From contig JAFBJZ010000831.1 in the NCBI GenBank assembly GCA_016785225.1, positions 6,458,001-6,522,000 on the forward strand: DNA of 64,000 nt, in the 5' to 3' direction. Position numbers and translations under genes: made by a program. Below the pieces are notes generated by a model, which did not search any database, was not told the origin of the DNA, and was given only the letters and a program-made list of their open reading frames with translations. The stretch's first letter is position 1, and each line of letters opens with the position of its first letter. Positions 1 through 12,254 of the stretch are shown in pieces. This DNA comes from Psettodes erumei. Taxonomy: Eukaryota; Chordata; Actinopteri; Pleuronectiformes; Psettodidae.

Positions 1-101
1 GACAGATGGGTCTTTTTTTTAAACACAAGCTATTGGATGTTTCACGACGAAGCCCTTTTGTGTGATCACTCCTGACTTAACGCTTGTCTCTTCCCCGCCA
101 G

Positions 102-1844
102 TCCGAGCCAGGGTCCTTGTTGCACCGCTGTGTGCACTTACAAGGGTCGCAACGAGAAGTGCAGAGAGGAGTCGGAGTGCGCTCACCAGGGCATGTGTAA
201 CGGAGTCAGCGCCCAGTGCCCCACGTCCGAGCCCAAGGCCAACTTCACCGCCTGCCACGGAGAGACTCAAGTCTGCCTCAATGGGGTTAGTGGTTGAAGG
301 CTTCACACCTGGAGGAATCGTTGTCATAGCAACTTCATATTCATACCAGGCTGCGTCTGATCTCACTTGTCCTCGTGCTACTCCCCCGCAGGGCTGCTCC
401 GGCTCCATCTGTGAGAAGTACGGGCTCGAGGCGTGCACCTGTGCCATCCAAGATGGCAAGGATGACACCGAGCTTTGCCACGTCTGCTGCATGGAGAAGA
501 GTGAGTCACTTACCCTTTCCCACGCTGATAACCGCTCTTGTCATTCAAATTGTTCTGACTATCTGTCATCCATCTCCTCAGTGAATCCCAACACGTGCAG
601 CAGCACCAGATCCGAGCGCCTGGCTCGTTTCTTCAACAAGAAAGTGACCACACTGCCAGCCGGCTCGCCTTGCAACGACTTCAAGGGCTACTGTGACGTG
701 TTCATGAAATGCCGTCTGGTGGATGCAGACGGACCACTCGCCAGGCTAAAGAAGGCCATCTTCAACCCAGAGCTCTATGAGAACATTGCAGAGTGGATCG
801 TGGTATGTGTCAACTTCTTGATCCCGATTGCACGATTGGCTTTAATTACGAGGTGTTTTTTGCGTTTACACTGTTTTGATGTGTCATTCCTTTCCTTCTG
901 TAGGCCCACTGGTGGGCAGTGTTGTTGATGGGTATTGCCCTCATCATGCTCATGGCTGGCTTCATTAAGATCTGTAGCGTGCACACACCGAGCAGTAACC
1001 CCAAACTCCCCCCTCCCAAACCGCTTCCAGGTGAGTAGAGAAGTTTGCAAAGAAGTTGGAAAAGAGGCTGATCACATTCAGCTTAGAACAAGTACAATCA
1101 CATGAATACTATTACCCCACCTACTGAGCTTAAACAGCTTAGTGATGAATGAATGCGTTTTGTTTGTTTTTTGGGTATTTGCACAATTGTTTTTTGGGTG
1201 GTCATGTAGTATTTTATATCAAATATTAAAAAGGTCAAAACTTTTCCCAAAGCATCGACGCGATGCTTAATGTCTTAATTCGGGACCAGTGTTAAAAAAG
1301 AAACATAATGTGGCATGGTTACACAGGCTAAAAGGTCTCAGAGGTTTCACAGTCAAACTTTGGTGTCTTGTATTGCTACTGTGTGCTTGCAATTGTCCTT
1401 TTATTGGTGTCTGCAGTTTGTTTCCTCCCGCTAGATGAATGCCCTTTACTAGACAAGAATTACTGTTTGCATGCAGTTTGCAAATATTGGGAGTTGGTAA
1501 CGTTTTTCCGCCCCAATTCTAAAAGGAGAATAACACCCAGATGAAACGGATTTTCTTTGGAATGCGCGGCCGATCCTGTAGTCGGTCTTTTAGCTAGCTC
1601 ACCTGAAACCTCTCCCATTACAGGCACTTTAAAGAGGCGGCGAGCGCAGCAGCACGCTAGCTCCCAGGTGCAGCACCAGTCTCAGCACCCGCACTCCCAC
1701 CAGCACGGCCACGGCGGGCACGGTGGCCACGGCGGGCACGGGGGCCAGCGGCAACCCCAGAGGCAGCCTCAGCGGCAGGCGCAGCCCCAGAGGCACCACC
1801 GTCAGCCCAGAGAGAACTATCAGATGGGCCAGATGAGACGCTGA
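102..1844 (+). CDS. adam10: ADAM10 metalloprotease, 3' part (last five coding exons)
   Basis: ADAM10 is the type I membrane alpha-secretase that sheds Notch, APP and cadherin ectodomains. Exons read as 102-285, 392-500, 582-802, 904-1030 and 1624-1844, all with GT-AG sites and matching phase, giving 286 codons plus TGA. In order they encode the Cys-rich disintegrin/stalk region ([26 protein letters not shown]), the membrane-proximal region ([18 protein letters not shown]), a transmembrane segment ([20 protein letters not shown]) and the cytoplasmic tail ([18 protein letters not shown], ending NYQMGQMRR). These are near-identical to remembered vertebrate ADAM10. The Pro-rich SH3-binding and Arg-rich ER-retention motifs are kept. 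The tail carries an extra Gly/His/Gln-rich block between KRRR and the conserved end. The prodomain and catalytic exons lie left of the window. Teleosts may carry two adam10 copies; which one this is cannot be told. Confidence 0.97.
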
Positions 1845-4800
1845 GACCCTTCATCCCGCCCCTGGCGCCCTCCCCCCAATGCCTTGGCTCCTCCTTGTGC
1901 CTACAGTGGGAAACAAAAGCGTCACTCCATCCAAAGAAAAGCCTGACATGGTTGTTAAGTCACCATCATATCCTCCATCTACAGACAAAACAGACACGTG
2001 GAAAAGAGAAAACACTTATCTAGCAACTCAGTTGGCTCTTTGTGGAGTGGACTCGACCATCAGCCATTTCCAATGCAGTGCGATCTAGCATCTTTTTCCA
2101 CCTTTTTTTTCTTTTTCTTTTTTTTTTAAGGAGTGCCAAGGAGTTAAGGAATCATGTGTAGCTTTAGTACATTCTGTGACGTGTTTTTTTTTTTTGTTGT
2201 TGTTTTTTTTTCTCTTGCAACGTCTTCTTGAGTGACACACCCGTGGCTGCTGGTGAATTGTCCTGTGCTTTTCTTTCGCCATTCAAGCCAGAAAAAGAGA
2301 GACGCTCAGAGGGGATATTGCGGCACTTTTGTGATTTACACATGTCAAACAGCAAAAGACACAGGCTCCGGTCTCTCGTGCAGACAGTCTTCTGCATGTG
2401 ACTGTACATATTTAGTGTATCATAAGTGAAAACAAACTATTTCTTCTACTGTAAATGTGTAATTCTTCACTTTTTTCTTTTATTTTTTGGTTAGTGCTCT
2501 CAGGACTCTTAACACATAAATGAAGGAATGATGGCTGTGAGGAGTTCCTTGGACGTTGCTGTCGAGTTCTCTTCGAAGTCGTCCGGTCAGGTGGATCTCT
2601 TTCACTTTCAGATTGCTAGGTTTCAAATTTGAACAAGATCACCATATCCCACATTTTAGGCCTTCTTTGCTCGAGGCCCCTTTTTCTTCATCTTTTTCTT
2701 TTTTTATTGTCTTGCTAATATCATGATTTGCTCATGTTTTGTAACAAGCTAGATGAGGTTTAGTGTCATGGGAACAGAAAGGGAAGATCACCTAGTTTGG
2801 TACACCTTTTTACTGTCTTTTACCAATTTGTTTTTGATAAATGAAGAATGAATAACCACTAAATGAAGCTTACAATGATTCTACCTGTTCAGCAATGAAA
2901 AGAAGGGAAAGCGACGGCTGCTGTGGCTTAGTTTAGAAGTGAGAGTGTATCATGTTTCAGAGTTAGTTTACATGAGTGTGGAAATAAATTTAAAAATGAC
3001 TCCGGTGTGGATGTACAAAAAAAAAGAAAAAAAAAAAGAAAATGTAAAACATTCTATTATTCTTCAAGATAGTGAATCTAAGAACTTTTCAATGTGGGCA
3101 TGCAGACACATTTATTAAATGTGACTATTAATTGACCAAGGTCTGTAATATTTGTATGTCACTCAACACTATTTACTTTGACAAATATAAATGTTTGTCT
3201 TAAAGCAAGCGGAAGGAGCGGTTTAACACGGCAGTATTGTAACACTATTCACTAACACATTCCTCAATGTGTTCACTCGTTTCACAGGAGACAAGCAGCT
3301 CTTTGTTTTTGTGTTGTATTTTTAAAATGTTTTTCACCTGCAGTTTCCCCCTGGTCAGATCTCATCGTGGACTGAATCTTCTTAAGAGCTCATGAGTGCA
3401 GGCCTCAGCGCGAGTTTACATCAGCGTGCCATAAAACTCTACAAAGCTGATCTTTGTGCACAGGCTTTATAAAATGTAGAAGCTCCAGTACAAGTTCTCT
3501 GGAGCCACTTTAAATGGAGGAAATGGAGGAGATGTGATGGTTTGTGGGATTGTTTCACCTCAGGTGTGTTTTTCTTTTTCGTCCTCCTCTTGCTGCAGGT
3601 TGAGGGACATTCTGAAAAGCGTTAACACCAAATGAATCTGGTCACAATTTATGATGCTGAATCCTGTGATTTATTAATCATGCAAACGTACCAACCAAAA
3701 GAATTTGGCTAGCGTGGTTAAAAGCTTTGCAAAAACAATAAAACACAGGATTTCGCATTATATATTCAGCAAAGGATGTCTTTTTATGCTCTGACTTTAT
3801 TTTATCCTGGCATTATTATTATTATTATTATTATTATTAAATGCATGCAAACACTAATCTCAATTAATATCTTCCAAAACTGTCCTGATGGTCTTAATAA
3901 TCATGCACGTGCTCTGGAAGGGGATGGAAAAATAACGTCTCACAGTTAAAAATCGATTTCACACGGCAGATGAATCGGGCAGGTCGGCAGTTGCTACATC
4001 TTCTCATGTCTGTACAAAATGGAGCTCTTTTTAAATTTCATTGTCTAGGCCAGATTGCGCCTCTTATGGCCTAAAGGATTTACATGTAAAACTTGTACAG
4101 TGCTTCAGAAAATTTGGATTTCATTTGAAAATGAAACTTACATTTTGATACATCTGTTCCATTTTTTTGTATTCTAATTCCAGAGTAAGTTGTTCAAAGA
4201 TGTTCATATGTGACAAACTTTCCTCTCCTCTAAGTTATTTATGTTCCTATATGTGCTAGTTGAACTGGAGTTTGCTTATATGATACTTTTCTCCGCCATC
4301 ATCAATGGTAAAAACAATTCAGTGTGATGGAGTTAATGTTACATTCTCATTTTTGTCTTCGTTATCCTGTGGCATGGTTTGGGTAGAAGAGCAGAAGAAA
4401 AATGCCTGTAAATTTACTTTTCTTTTTAATTTCGTAGTCTTGGTAAAGTTTTTAGATAAACGTGCACTGAAAATGTCCAAATTGAGTTGAAATGTCGTAG
4501 GTGATGTAGGCCGAAAGAACACAAGATTAAAAAGTAATACTACTGTCTGATTTTAATGTTCACTGTGTTTTATACAGTATCGGAAATTTTTGTTCACTTT
4601 GAACATTTTTACTAAAAAAAAAAAATTTCAAATTGTATTGTGCAAAGAGATGTAATTTTTGGAGTACTTGAAATGCATTAATTAAAAGACTCATTCAAAA
4701 TAAAATAGACCCCTGTTTACTGTCTGTAAAGTGTGCACTCTGGTTTTTATTGTTTGCTCGGTGCTGTTTTAGTCGTGTGTACTCAGGCCTTATACAGAAA

Positions 4801-4995
4801 ACTAAATCGGATGCTCCTCTGCTGATTCTACACGTGAGCAGCTCAAAGCTTGAGACAAATTTACAACAACTTGTGGTTACAAACTGGTGTGTACTTTGAA
4901 AGATGTGGGCATTTATAACATGAGTTTTATTATGGGAAGTGCTGGATTTCATTGTTTTAGGAAACTCCTAATAAATCCATATTGCAGAGATCAGA
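1845..4995 (+). other. adam10: adam10 3'UTR with several polyadenylation signals
   Basis: AT-rich sequence after the adam10 stop, with no supported coding exon. AATAAA hexamers sit at 2983-2988, 3737-3742, 4699-4704 and 4970-4975. The last is taken as the distal end, so alternative UTRs of roughly 1.1 to 3.1 kb are possible. Which signals are used is unknown. Confidence 0.6.
3812..3839. repeat. (ATT)n microsatellite
   Basis: About nine tandem ATT units within the inferred adam10 3'UTR. Confidence 0.9.
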
Positions 4996-7840
4996 CTTTG
5001 TGTTGCTCTATTTATTTATTTAATATATAATAGGCATTGTGACTGCCCTTCCCTGCCTGACGGTGGCGCTGTTGAATGCTTTTTGTATGGTATTGATTAT
5101 CCTGTATGTTAATTGTCCAAGATCAATAACCTGATTGAGAAGACATAGCTTTTGGCTTTGCAGCGTTTTGAGGTTTTATGTTGCTTCAAGTTCAACCCCA
5201 GTCTGTGTGTGTTCTCTTGTATTTTGTCATGTAAGCATCTTAGAGGTAAAGCATCCTCTTTTTTATTTGTTATATATTTGTTTAATTGTGTTTTTATCCT
5301 TCAAATGCTCTACGACAAAGAAGTGTGAGGTTAAAAAAGAAAAGGATCTAGGATGAATGATATTGGGAGATGAACTGATTGCTGGATGAGAGTTTTTGTT
5401 TTTGCTTGTTGTTGCCTTTCCCGCAGCGTCGGGCTCAGAAAGCAGGGTATTGGGAATCGATTATTTACAGTGTGTAAACTTCTCAACATTAAGTTCCATG
5501 GAGTAAAAACCCTCTGTTAAATGCAGTATAGGGCCACCCACAGCAGAGGGAGCAGCTGCTGTGGGTGAAGCGCAGGTTAACGTTCAGCACCACAGGCGTG
5601 CTCCTCGCCTCCTTCCGCTTCCATCGAGGTGTATTTTAGCAAATTGCTGACGGCTTTAACCCGAGAACTTGACTCTAAATTTCACATGGGCTTAGTACTG
5701 CTTATATTTATTTGAGGAGATTCAGTAGAAGGAAACAGCTGCTGAAATGTCCTGCACAAGCCAGTGCAGCTTGTTCACGGGATAAGCCCTGTGTTTGTTA
5801 CACACTCAATTACTCATCGCCTATGTTTATTGATGACTTTTTCCTCATGAGTGCTTTTGATGATGCAACCGCCATAGGAAAGTGTACGTGAGATCCTGGA
5901 AGCACACACTGCAGCAGAATGAGGCCTGCTATTGATTTTCAATGTGTATCCTCAGCTGCAGCGACGGGAACAAGCACAGTCACCCACAACTAAAGCTTTA
6001 GCTTCAATATTTTCTGGATAATGCAAGCGCCGAGTTGTATTCCAGTAAGTTTATGTTGTTGTCATCACTGATGTCGTGTTCTCTCCAAACTGAAACAATG
6101 TCCCAGCCAGCAGAGAGGCCAATGTTCAACCCTGGTCAATATTCTATGTTTAGAGTTGCAGCTCTGTGCAAGGAGCTGACGCCACGGCCGATAAGCGAGC
6201 AGCAGCACCTTTTGTCTCTCGTCAGAGTAACAGAGCGTGATTGTAAAAGTGGCACCGGCCTGCGTGAGTGTCACCCAGGCCGAGCTGCGTGGCAGCCAAC
6301 ACTCGCTCTGATGAGCAGCTGACCCCGAAGTCTTGCAAAACAAAGACTGGAAACACACCAGAGGCAAAGCAATAATAGTTCACTGTCCAGTATCAGATGA
6401 TGGCCACTAGATTTTCAAAGCCAGTCAGTCTCGGGGGAGGTAGTCAGATGTTAGTTGGGTATATCTTCATGAAAACACAAAGGCACTGCTCGTTATGAGA
6501 TGCTGCCAGTTTGGCTTTTGCAAAGCCTGGCTGATTCAGCACAGCAACGTCGTCTTTGCCTTGTTCAAAGCGTGGCTCGCGGTTGAGAGACGAGAGGAAA
6601 TCACGTGCATTTGCACAAGAGACGTTATTGAGCTGCTGAGTCCGTCACTCAGTCTGTACAAACTGATTTCCCTCTCCAGTTCCACGTGTTTGTGCGCTGT
6701 GAACACAACAAACTGCCATGAACCAATCTGCACTTGGACCCTCGGGCTGGTGTCTCAGGGACAACTCACCCTGCACCTACCTCGCCCTTGGTTGCAGAGT
6801 ATTTGTCTGGCTTCTTGTTCCTGGTCCTCTGGTGCTGTCACCTCCTGCTGGAGAGCTTTGCCCGTTGGCTCACTGGAGTCACGTGACTTTCAACCCTGTC
6901 TGTGAAATTTATCGTGGAAGTCAAAATATTAGTTTTGTGAGGTAAAATGCGTCGATGTGCTCCCAGGAATCTCTGTAACCCGGTAGCTGAACATTTTTGA
7001 GGAGTCAAGAAAGGGAAAAAAAATGTAATGGTCCAAGTCAGATGGCCAACTGTGAGTCAAACCAACCTTGATATGCACAAGGGCATTACCTAGAGACTGA
7101 GGCATAATCATCCCCCGCAGTCATATCAACTGAACACAAATGATCCGTCTCTCGTGTCTGCTGGTGAGGTGTGACGGGAGAGATTCATGTTGCTGTTACT
7201 GTCTACTCTCACTTCATCACATAGGCTATTACAGCCCACGCAGCGATGAAAGGGATGTACGAGGATATGCAAGGGCCGTGGTGTGAAGTGCTGAGAGGAA
7301 AACTTTTACAAACTTTTGCAAACTCGCTCAGCTTAAGTGCAGTTTTCAGTCATCGGTAATATGGATGATGGAACCGCACAGATCAAGTGAAATCAAGTAT
7401 TTGTAGAAACTTTAATGTAGATAAAACTAACAATGAGTAAAGTACAAATAATCACAATGAACAGGAGGGAGGACTCATTGTGGTTTGCAAAAGAAGAAAA
7501 ATAATTACAAGGTCTGACAAAAAAAAGTTTTCAGTGAATATACAGATAATACCATCACAAGCACTGAAGAAAGTGGGAGCAAGTCGAAGAAGGAAACTGG
7601 CATGCATGTAAAACTACTGTTCTACCATCAACTGTTGTCCCAAGTGAGCATATTCAGATGAGGGGTGATATTTACAGTGCGATATTTACAACGCATGTAT
7701 ATGAAAAGTCAGAAGGACTGAGATTTTCATGCCTTTATGAAACGTAAAACAAAAAGTTAAATTGCAGAGGAGACAGTTAAGAATTGGTTTGGAAAACAAC
7801 ATCCACACTGCATAGTTAGCTGCAGGTTTTTCTTTCTACA
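4996..7840. other. Intergenic region between convergent adam10 and aqp9
   Basis: No exon with conserved protein content was recognised on either strand. The open frames here (for example around 6495-6905) lack family similarity and splice context. In human, LIPC lies between AQP9 and ADAM10; nothing resembling a lipase was seen. Confidence 0.6.
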
Positions 7841-7841
7841 T

Positions 7842-7847
7842 TTTATT
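7842..7847 (-). terminator. aqp9: Polyadenylation signal, aqp9
   Basis: AATAAA on the minus strand (TTTATT on plus), about 250 bases past the aqp9 stop. Assigned by position only. Confidence 0.45.
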
Positions 7848-8093
7848 TTATGGTGTGTTTTTTTTTGTTTTTTACCTGGGTGCAGTTTTAAGGGTGCTGC
7901 CGCTGAGCTGGAAAGCCTCGTCTCTGCAGAGCATGACGTCAATCGGAGGTGTAACTACCTGCCTATCCTGCTATCTACGGGTTCACCACAGAGAGCACGC
8001 TGACGGACGACGCTGCGCTGGGTGGTTGTCGTCTGACTGACAGTGAGACAGCTGAATCTGACCGTTCAGTCCCGGAGGTCAATGTCTCTCTTC

Positions 8094-11000
8094 TTAGTTC
8101 ATGGTGATCATCTCATATTTATCCTTCAGGCTGCTGTCCTCATCCTCCTCGTCCTCGTCCTCGTCGTCCTCCTCCTCGTGGGCCTTCTCGGGCTCGTTGC
8201 GGCGGTGGTGCATCTCGATGAGCAGGTAGTAGATGACGGCCGCCACGACTCCCCCCACCATGGGCCCCGCCACAGGGATCCACCACCAGTAGTCGGCAGT
8301 GCTGTGAAAACAGAGGCGTGAAAAGAAAATCAACGAAGAAAGAGTTGGAACGCGTATCTGGCGGCAGCGGGCACAGAGGTCGGTACAGGTCAGCGGTGCC
8401 ATCGCCGGATCGTTCGCGATCATCGACCGCATCTGTCAAATGCATGTGACATTATATAACAGTTACCAGCGCCAGCAGCTCAGGTTGTCATCAGTTAAAT
8501 TCAATAAAAATTCATTCATCCATTTACTATACCGCTTATCCATTGTGGGTGGGGTGCTGGAGCCAATCCTAGCAGACAGGGTGGGGTACAGCCTGGACAG
8601 GTCGCCAGCCCATCACAGGGCTGACACATTGACAGACAACCATTCACACTCACACCTATGGAAAATTTTGAAAGCCAATCAACCTAACCTGCAGAAAGGA
8701 CCCGGAGAAAAGGATTTACTACATATAGGTTTCCAAAATGGGGACCCTCAGGCTCAGACGTATCCCACATCCTGATCTGCCTTCCACTGGTGCATTACCT
8801 AAAAACCTCCATCCCCCATCCTGCTACAGCAGTGAAAAGTCGGGGTCCCAGGTCTCTGGCGGGGTTCAGGGGGTAGCCACAGTTCAGTCCCATGGACACA
8901 CCAATGGCCATGATGATCAGACCGATGGCCAGTGGCTCCATGCCTTTAGGAGCACCGATGTTTCCACCATCGATTATAGCAAGGATGCACAAAACCAGCA
9001 TGCCCGTCCCCACTACCTGGAAGAGCAGAACATCATTTAGTTGATTTGCTGCAATTAACAGACTGAACATCCATCCTTTCTTGCCTTGTTAGTTTTATTT
9101 TATTAGGAGAGGAGAAGTTTTGAGCTTCCTCCTCGTCCTCCCCCTTTGGTTAATTAAAAGTGTGTCTTTTATAACTGTAATTTTTAAGGGTTGGTACAGT
9201 AACACTTCGGTCTATCTGTCCTAATCGGATCACTAATGTATCCTGAAAACAAGTAAGCCTTATCCCGATGGTTCCACAAAAGGTGTTAAGGGACGGCATT
9301 TAACTCGCCTCCAAGCACTACTGTTACACAGAACTATCACAGGAAACAGTAACACAAGCACAGTCAGACTAAGTGGTTTTATCTCAGCCGTTCACCTGAT
9401 GTTGTTTTCAGCAGTTGTTAAGCTGGCAGACGTGTTATCTTTGGATCGCTGCGCCGACTAAACTGACCCAAAATGGTGTTAAGTATAGATCTGACCTCCG
9501 GTGAATGCCAGGAAATGGGTCATTAGACCCAAAACTAAGCAAATGTGGGGGTGTTCTCCTGACAAAGTGGGGCAATCAATCTTGCATTGGTCACTTTTGC
9601 TAGACTTTGCAGTATTTAGAGCAAGAATGGGAGCAGGCAGGTCACAATGGCGGGGAGGTCATTGGGTCGCAGTTGCGCCACAGCTCACCTGATCGATGAA
9701 GCCGCCGAGGACCGACAGGTGTCTCGCAGGATAGGAAGCAAAAATGTGACCTGTTGCATTGATTCCTGTCACTGACAGAATCCCGCTGGTGAAGTCCATG
9801 AAAGCATCTGTGCAGAGGACAAATAGAGATTTGTAACTGTGCTCACTGGCTGACTTCATTGAGTATCTCATCATTATGAACATGTTGCTGAGGTATTTTT
9901 ACTGACTGCTCAAAAATGACAACAACAAAAAACATTCAGTTTTAAGAGTTAGGTTTTCTTTTAAGTTTGGGAGACACTAAGCCTTTGGAGATCATTACCA
10001 ACCAGTACTGGTTAGTCAGCATGCATGGGTAAGGTAAGATTCAGGTGTGTTCACCATAGTATAAACCAAAGACTGCAGCAGCTCCAGCGAAAGCACCAAG
10101 AAACTGAGCGATGACATAGAAGGGGAACTTCCAGATTTTCAGTTTGCCCAGAATCACCATGGCCAGAGAGACAGCAGGGTTCACGTGGCCCCCTGGGATG
10201 GAGGACAAAGCACAGAGTGAAAGAGGGGGTGCAGTGGGTGTGGGGTTGGCTGGCACCATATCCGCTCCATCACTAGTGAAGCCATCACATTTACTAAGAG
10301 GCAGCAGAAGGGGAGCAGCCCCCGGGGCGGTGTTGGATTTTTAGGTCTGTTCGAGAGGCAGAACAAACAAAAGTGAGTGTTATTCTTTTTTTTAATCAGT
10401 CTGAGCTCACACCCGGCAAGCTTTTAACTTTTCAAAACATATTTCACCCGTGATCTGTCTTTGTGAAATCCATGACATGGTCCTTTCGAGGTAGACCTGA
10501 AGGTGGGCTGCTGCTCAGAGGAGGCAAGTCATCTCGTTTGGAGTGAGCCTGGTCTCTGTCATGGACAGATGAGCGTAGCCTATGATCGATGGAGTTTGCA
10601 GGACATTTAGTGCCCAGAGTTATGTATGACCCCGGAGAGGCTGTGCACTAGCACTAACAAATCAATGGTCGCTGCGCATACGTTGGTTGACTCTGGACGC
10701 AGAGCTGGCACGTTCCTGCTGACACCGGAGCTGTGGTGGTGGCACGTGGCTACACAGGAAGCCGTAAAATTATATTATCACAAGCCGCAAGCCACATGAG
10801 TAACAATGCTGGGATTGGAACACATGTGAGCAACCTGTGTCTGACTCTTTTATATGTTCTGGCACAGGATGTTTGCTGTGAATCATTTTAATGCATCGTA
10901 GAGTCTGTCGTGCTTAACGGGAGATTACGGTGAGGAAGAGGAGGTGAATGTACACACAACAAACTGTTAATAGCTATATTGTTAAATTTCATTTCAGTTC

Positions 11001-11688
11001 ATTTGGCAGGATGCCAGTATCGAGAGGGTGGGAAACTGATCCCAGTTCATGACTTTGATATTGTAAAGTAGCACATCAAACACTGATAGCGTCAGGTGCT
11101 GAGCGGCTCACAGCTACATAAAATCCTGTTTACCTGACACTCCACCCGCCACATATGCTGCCATCATCAGTCCAACAGAGAAGCCGATGTGGACGGTGAG
11201 GGGCTCACCCAGGGTGTTTCGACTGAGGACGGTCTGAGCCACTGAGCCACAGCCAAACAACTTGACCAACAGGGAGGAAGAGGAGGAGGAGAACAGATTT
11301 TCACCCACATTTCTTTAAGGTACTTAAATCTCTTTGCTTTTTCTTTTTTTTAACGGAAAGTCAGTAACATGTCTGAGCATCAGCTTGCATGGGCTGGACC
11401 TGAACGATAAACTGAAATAAACTTTTTTTTTGTTTTTAATCTTAACAATTTAGAAAAAGAAGATCAACTTTTTAACATCAATCTTAAAGCAAATATATTG
11501 TACAAAGTGCACTACAATGAAATATCCTGAGCTTCTTCTCAGTCCAAAGCCAAGCAGGAAAAAAAATGTATCAAAGTGTTACTTACAACCAAGACAAACG
11601 TCCCCAGGAATTCTGCCAGGAATTCCTTGAGTATTCCGTGTTTGAGAGCACAGTGTTGCCTCATGCTTCTGTTGTGTTGTGTTTCCAT
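8094..11688 (-). CDS. aqp9: Aquaglyceroporin, aquaporin-9 type
   Basis: Plasma-membrane channel for water, glycerol, urea and other small neutral solutes. Six coding exons in transcript order: 11688-11587, 11260-11134, 10192-10055, 9807-9689, 9016-8799, 8301-8094. All have GT-AG sites and matching phase; total 912 nt, 303 aa. Both channel motifs are present: GGHVNPAVS (NPA at residues 81-83) and CGYPLNPARD (NPA at 213-215), with the Asp after the second NPA that marks glycerol-permeable aquaporins. LFGCGSVAQ, AGWGMEVF and WWWIPVAGP also fit the family. The chosen ATG directly follows an in-frame TAA; a second in-frame ATG eight codons later has better start context. The C-tail has an unbroken acidic run at residues 277-290. 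Aqp9 rather than aqp3/7/10 rests mainly on neighbours adam10, cgnl1 and tcf12, plus the LIEMHH motif. Confidence 0.93.
8511..8715. repeat. Dispersed fish repeat in aqp9 intron 5
   Basis: Contains CAGCCTGGACAGGTCGCCAG, CCCATCACAGGGC, ACAACCATTCACACTCACAC and, at the end, CCCGGAGAAAAGG. These words recur in a very common interspersed teleost repeat. It sits between the last two aqp9 exons. Family name not assigned. Confidence 0.7.
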
Positions 11689-12007
11689 TTATCACTGAGC
11701 AAAATGCTGTGTGAAATGGCACAGATGTCCAGCAGCATGAACCTCAGATCTCAGCGCTCATGTCAAATCCCCACCTCTGCCCATCTACAGCCATTCAGCA
11801 CACACCATTGATCCACTTGTATAACCAGCACACACTCGCTCCCCATCAGCCCTGTCAACACGCAAAAGTTCACCGCAGTGACCAGGTGCTCTTTCTTCTG
11901 TTTCCTTTTGAGTGTAAATTAAAATCTGATTTTCTGTATTTGCGCATGGAGGCACTGACAGACTCACAGATTGGCAGGAGTGAAACTTGAGAAAGCATTT
12001 TAATACA
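11689..12007. promoter_or_regulatory. Compact spacer between cgnl1 3' end and aqp9 start
   Basis: About 320 bases between the cgnl1 polyadenylation signal (12008) and the aqp9 ATG (11688), both genes on minus. It must hold the cgnl1 cleavage region, the aqp9 5'UTR and at least part of the aqp9 promoter, unless aqp9 has an upstream non-coding exon. No clear TATA box was recognised. Confidence 0.5.
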
Positions 12008-12013
12008 TTTATT
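12008..12013 (-). terminator. cgnl1: Polyadenylation signal, cgnl1
   Basis: AATAAA on minus (TTTATT on plus), about 240 bases after the cgnl1 stop at 12255. Implies a short 3'UTR. Confidence 0.55.
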
Positions 12014-12034
12014 CATCAGTTTGCACCATTATTA

Positions 12035-12054
12035 ACACACACACACACACACAC
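12035..12054. repeat. (AC)n microsatellite
   Basis: Ten AC units in the cgnl1 3'UTR. Confidence 0.9.
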
Positions 12055-12254
12055 AGGAATGAAAAGAATTGATTTGAGTAAATAAGTTTGTGTCACACTG
12101 TAAAACGTCAGTTTGTCAGATATTGCAGTTACACATATTGCCACAAGAGGTCAGCCTTGGCAAAGTGCCATGCTGCCCACAGCTGGACATGTTCTGAAAT
12201 CACACCTGAGTTTTTAATATACGGAATTAGATCATTAAATCAGTGAGTCCCCCA

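Noticed and set aside
62..928. Single long open frame across adam10 exons
   Set aside because: It reads through introns; splice sites and ADAM10 homology show several exons instead.
6495..6905. 136-codon open frame between adam10 and aqp9
   Set aside because: No lipase (LIPC) or other family motif; opposite-strand frames are equally open.
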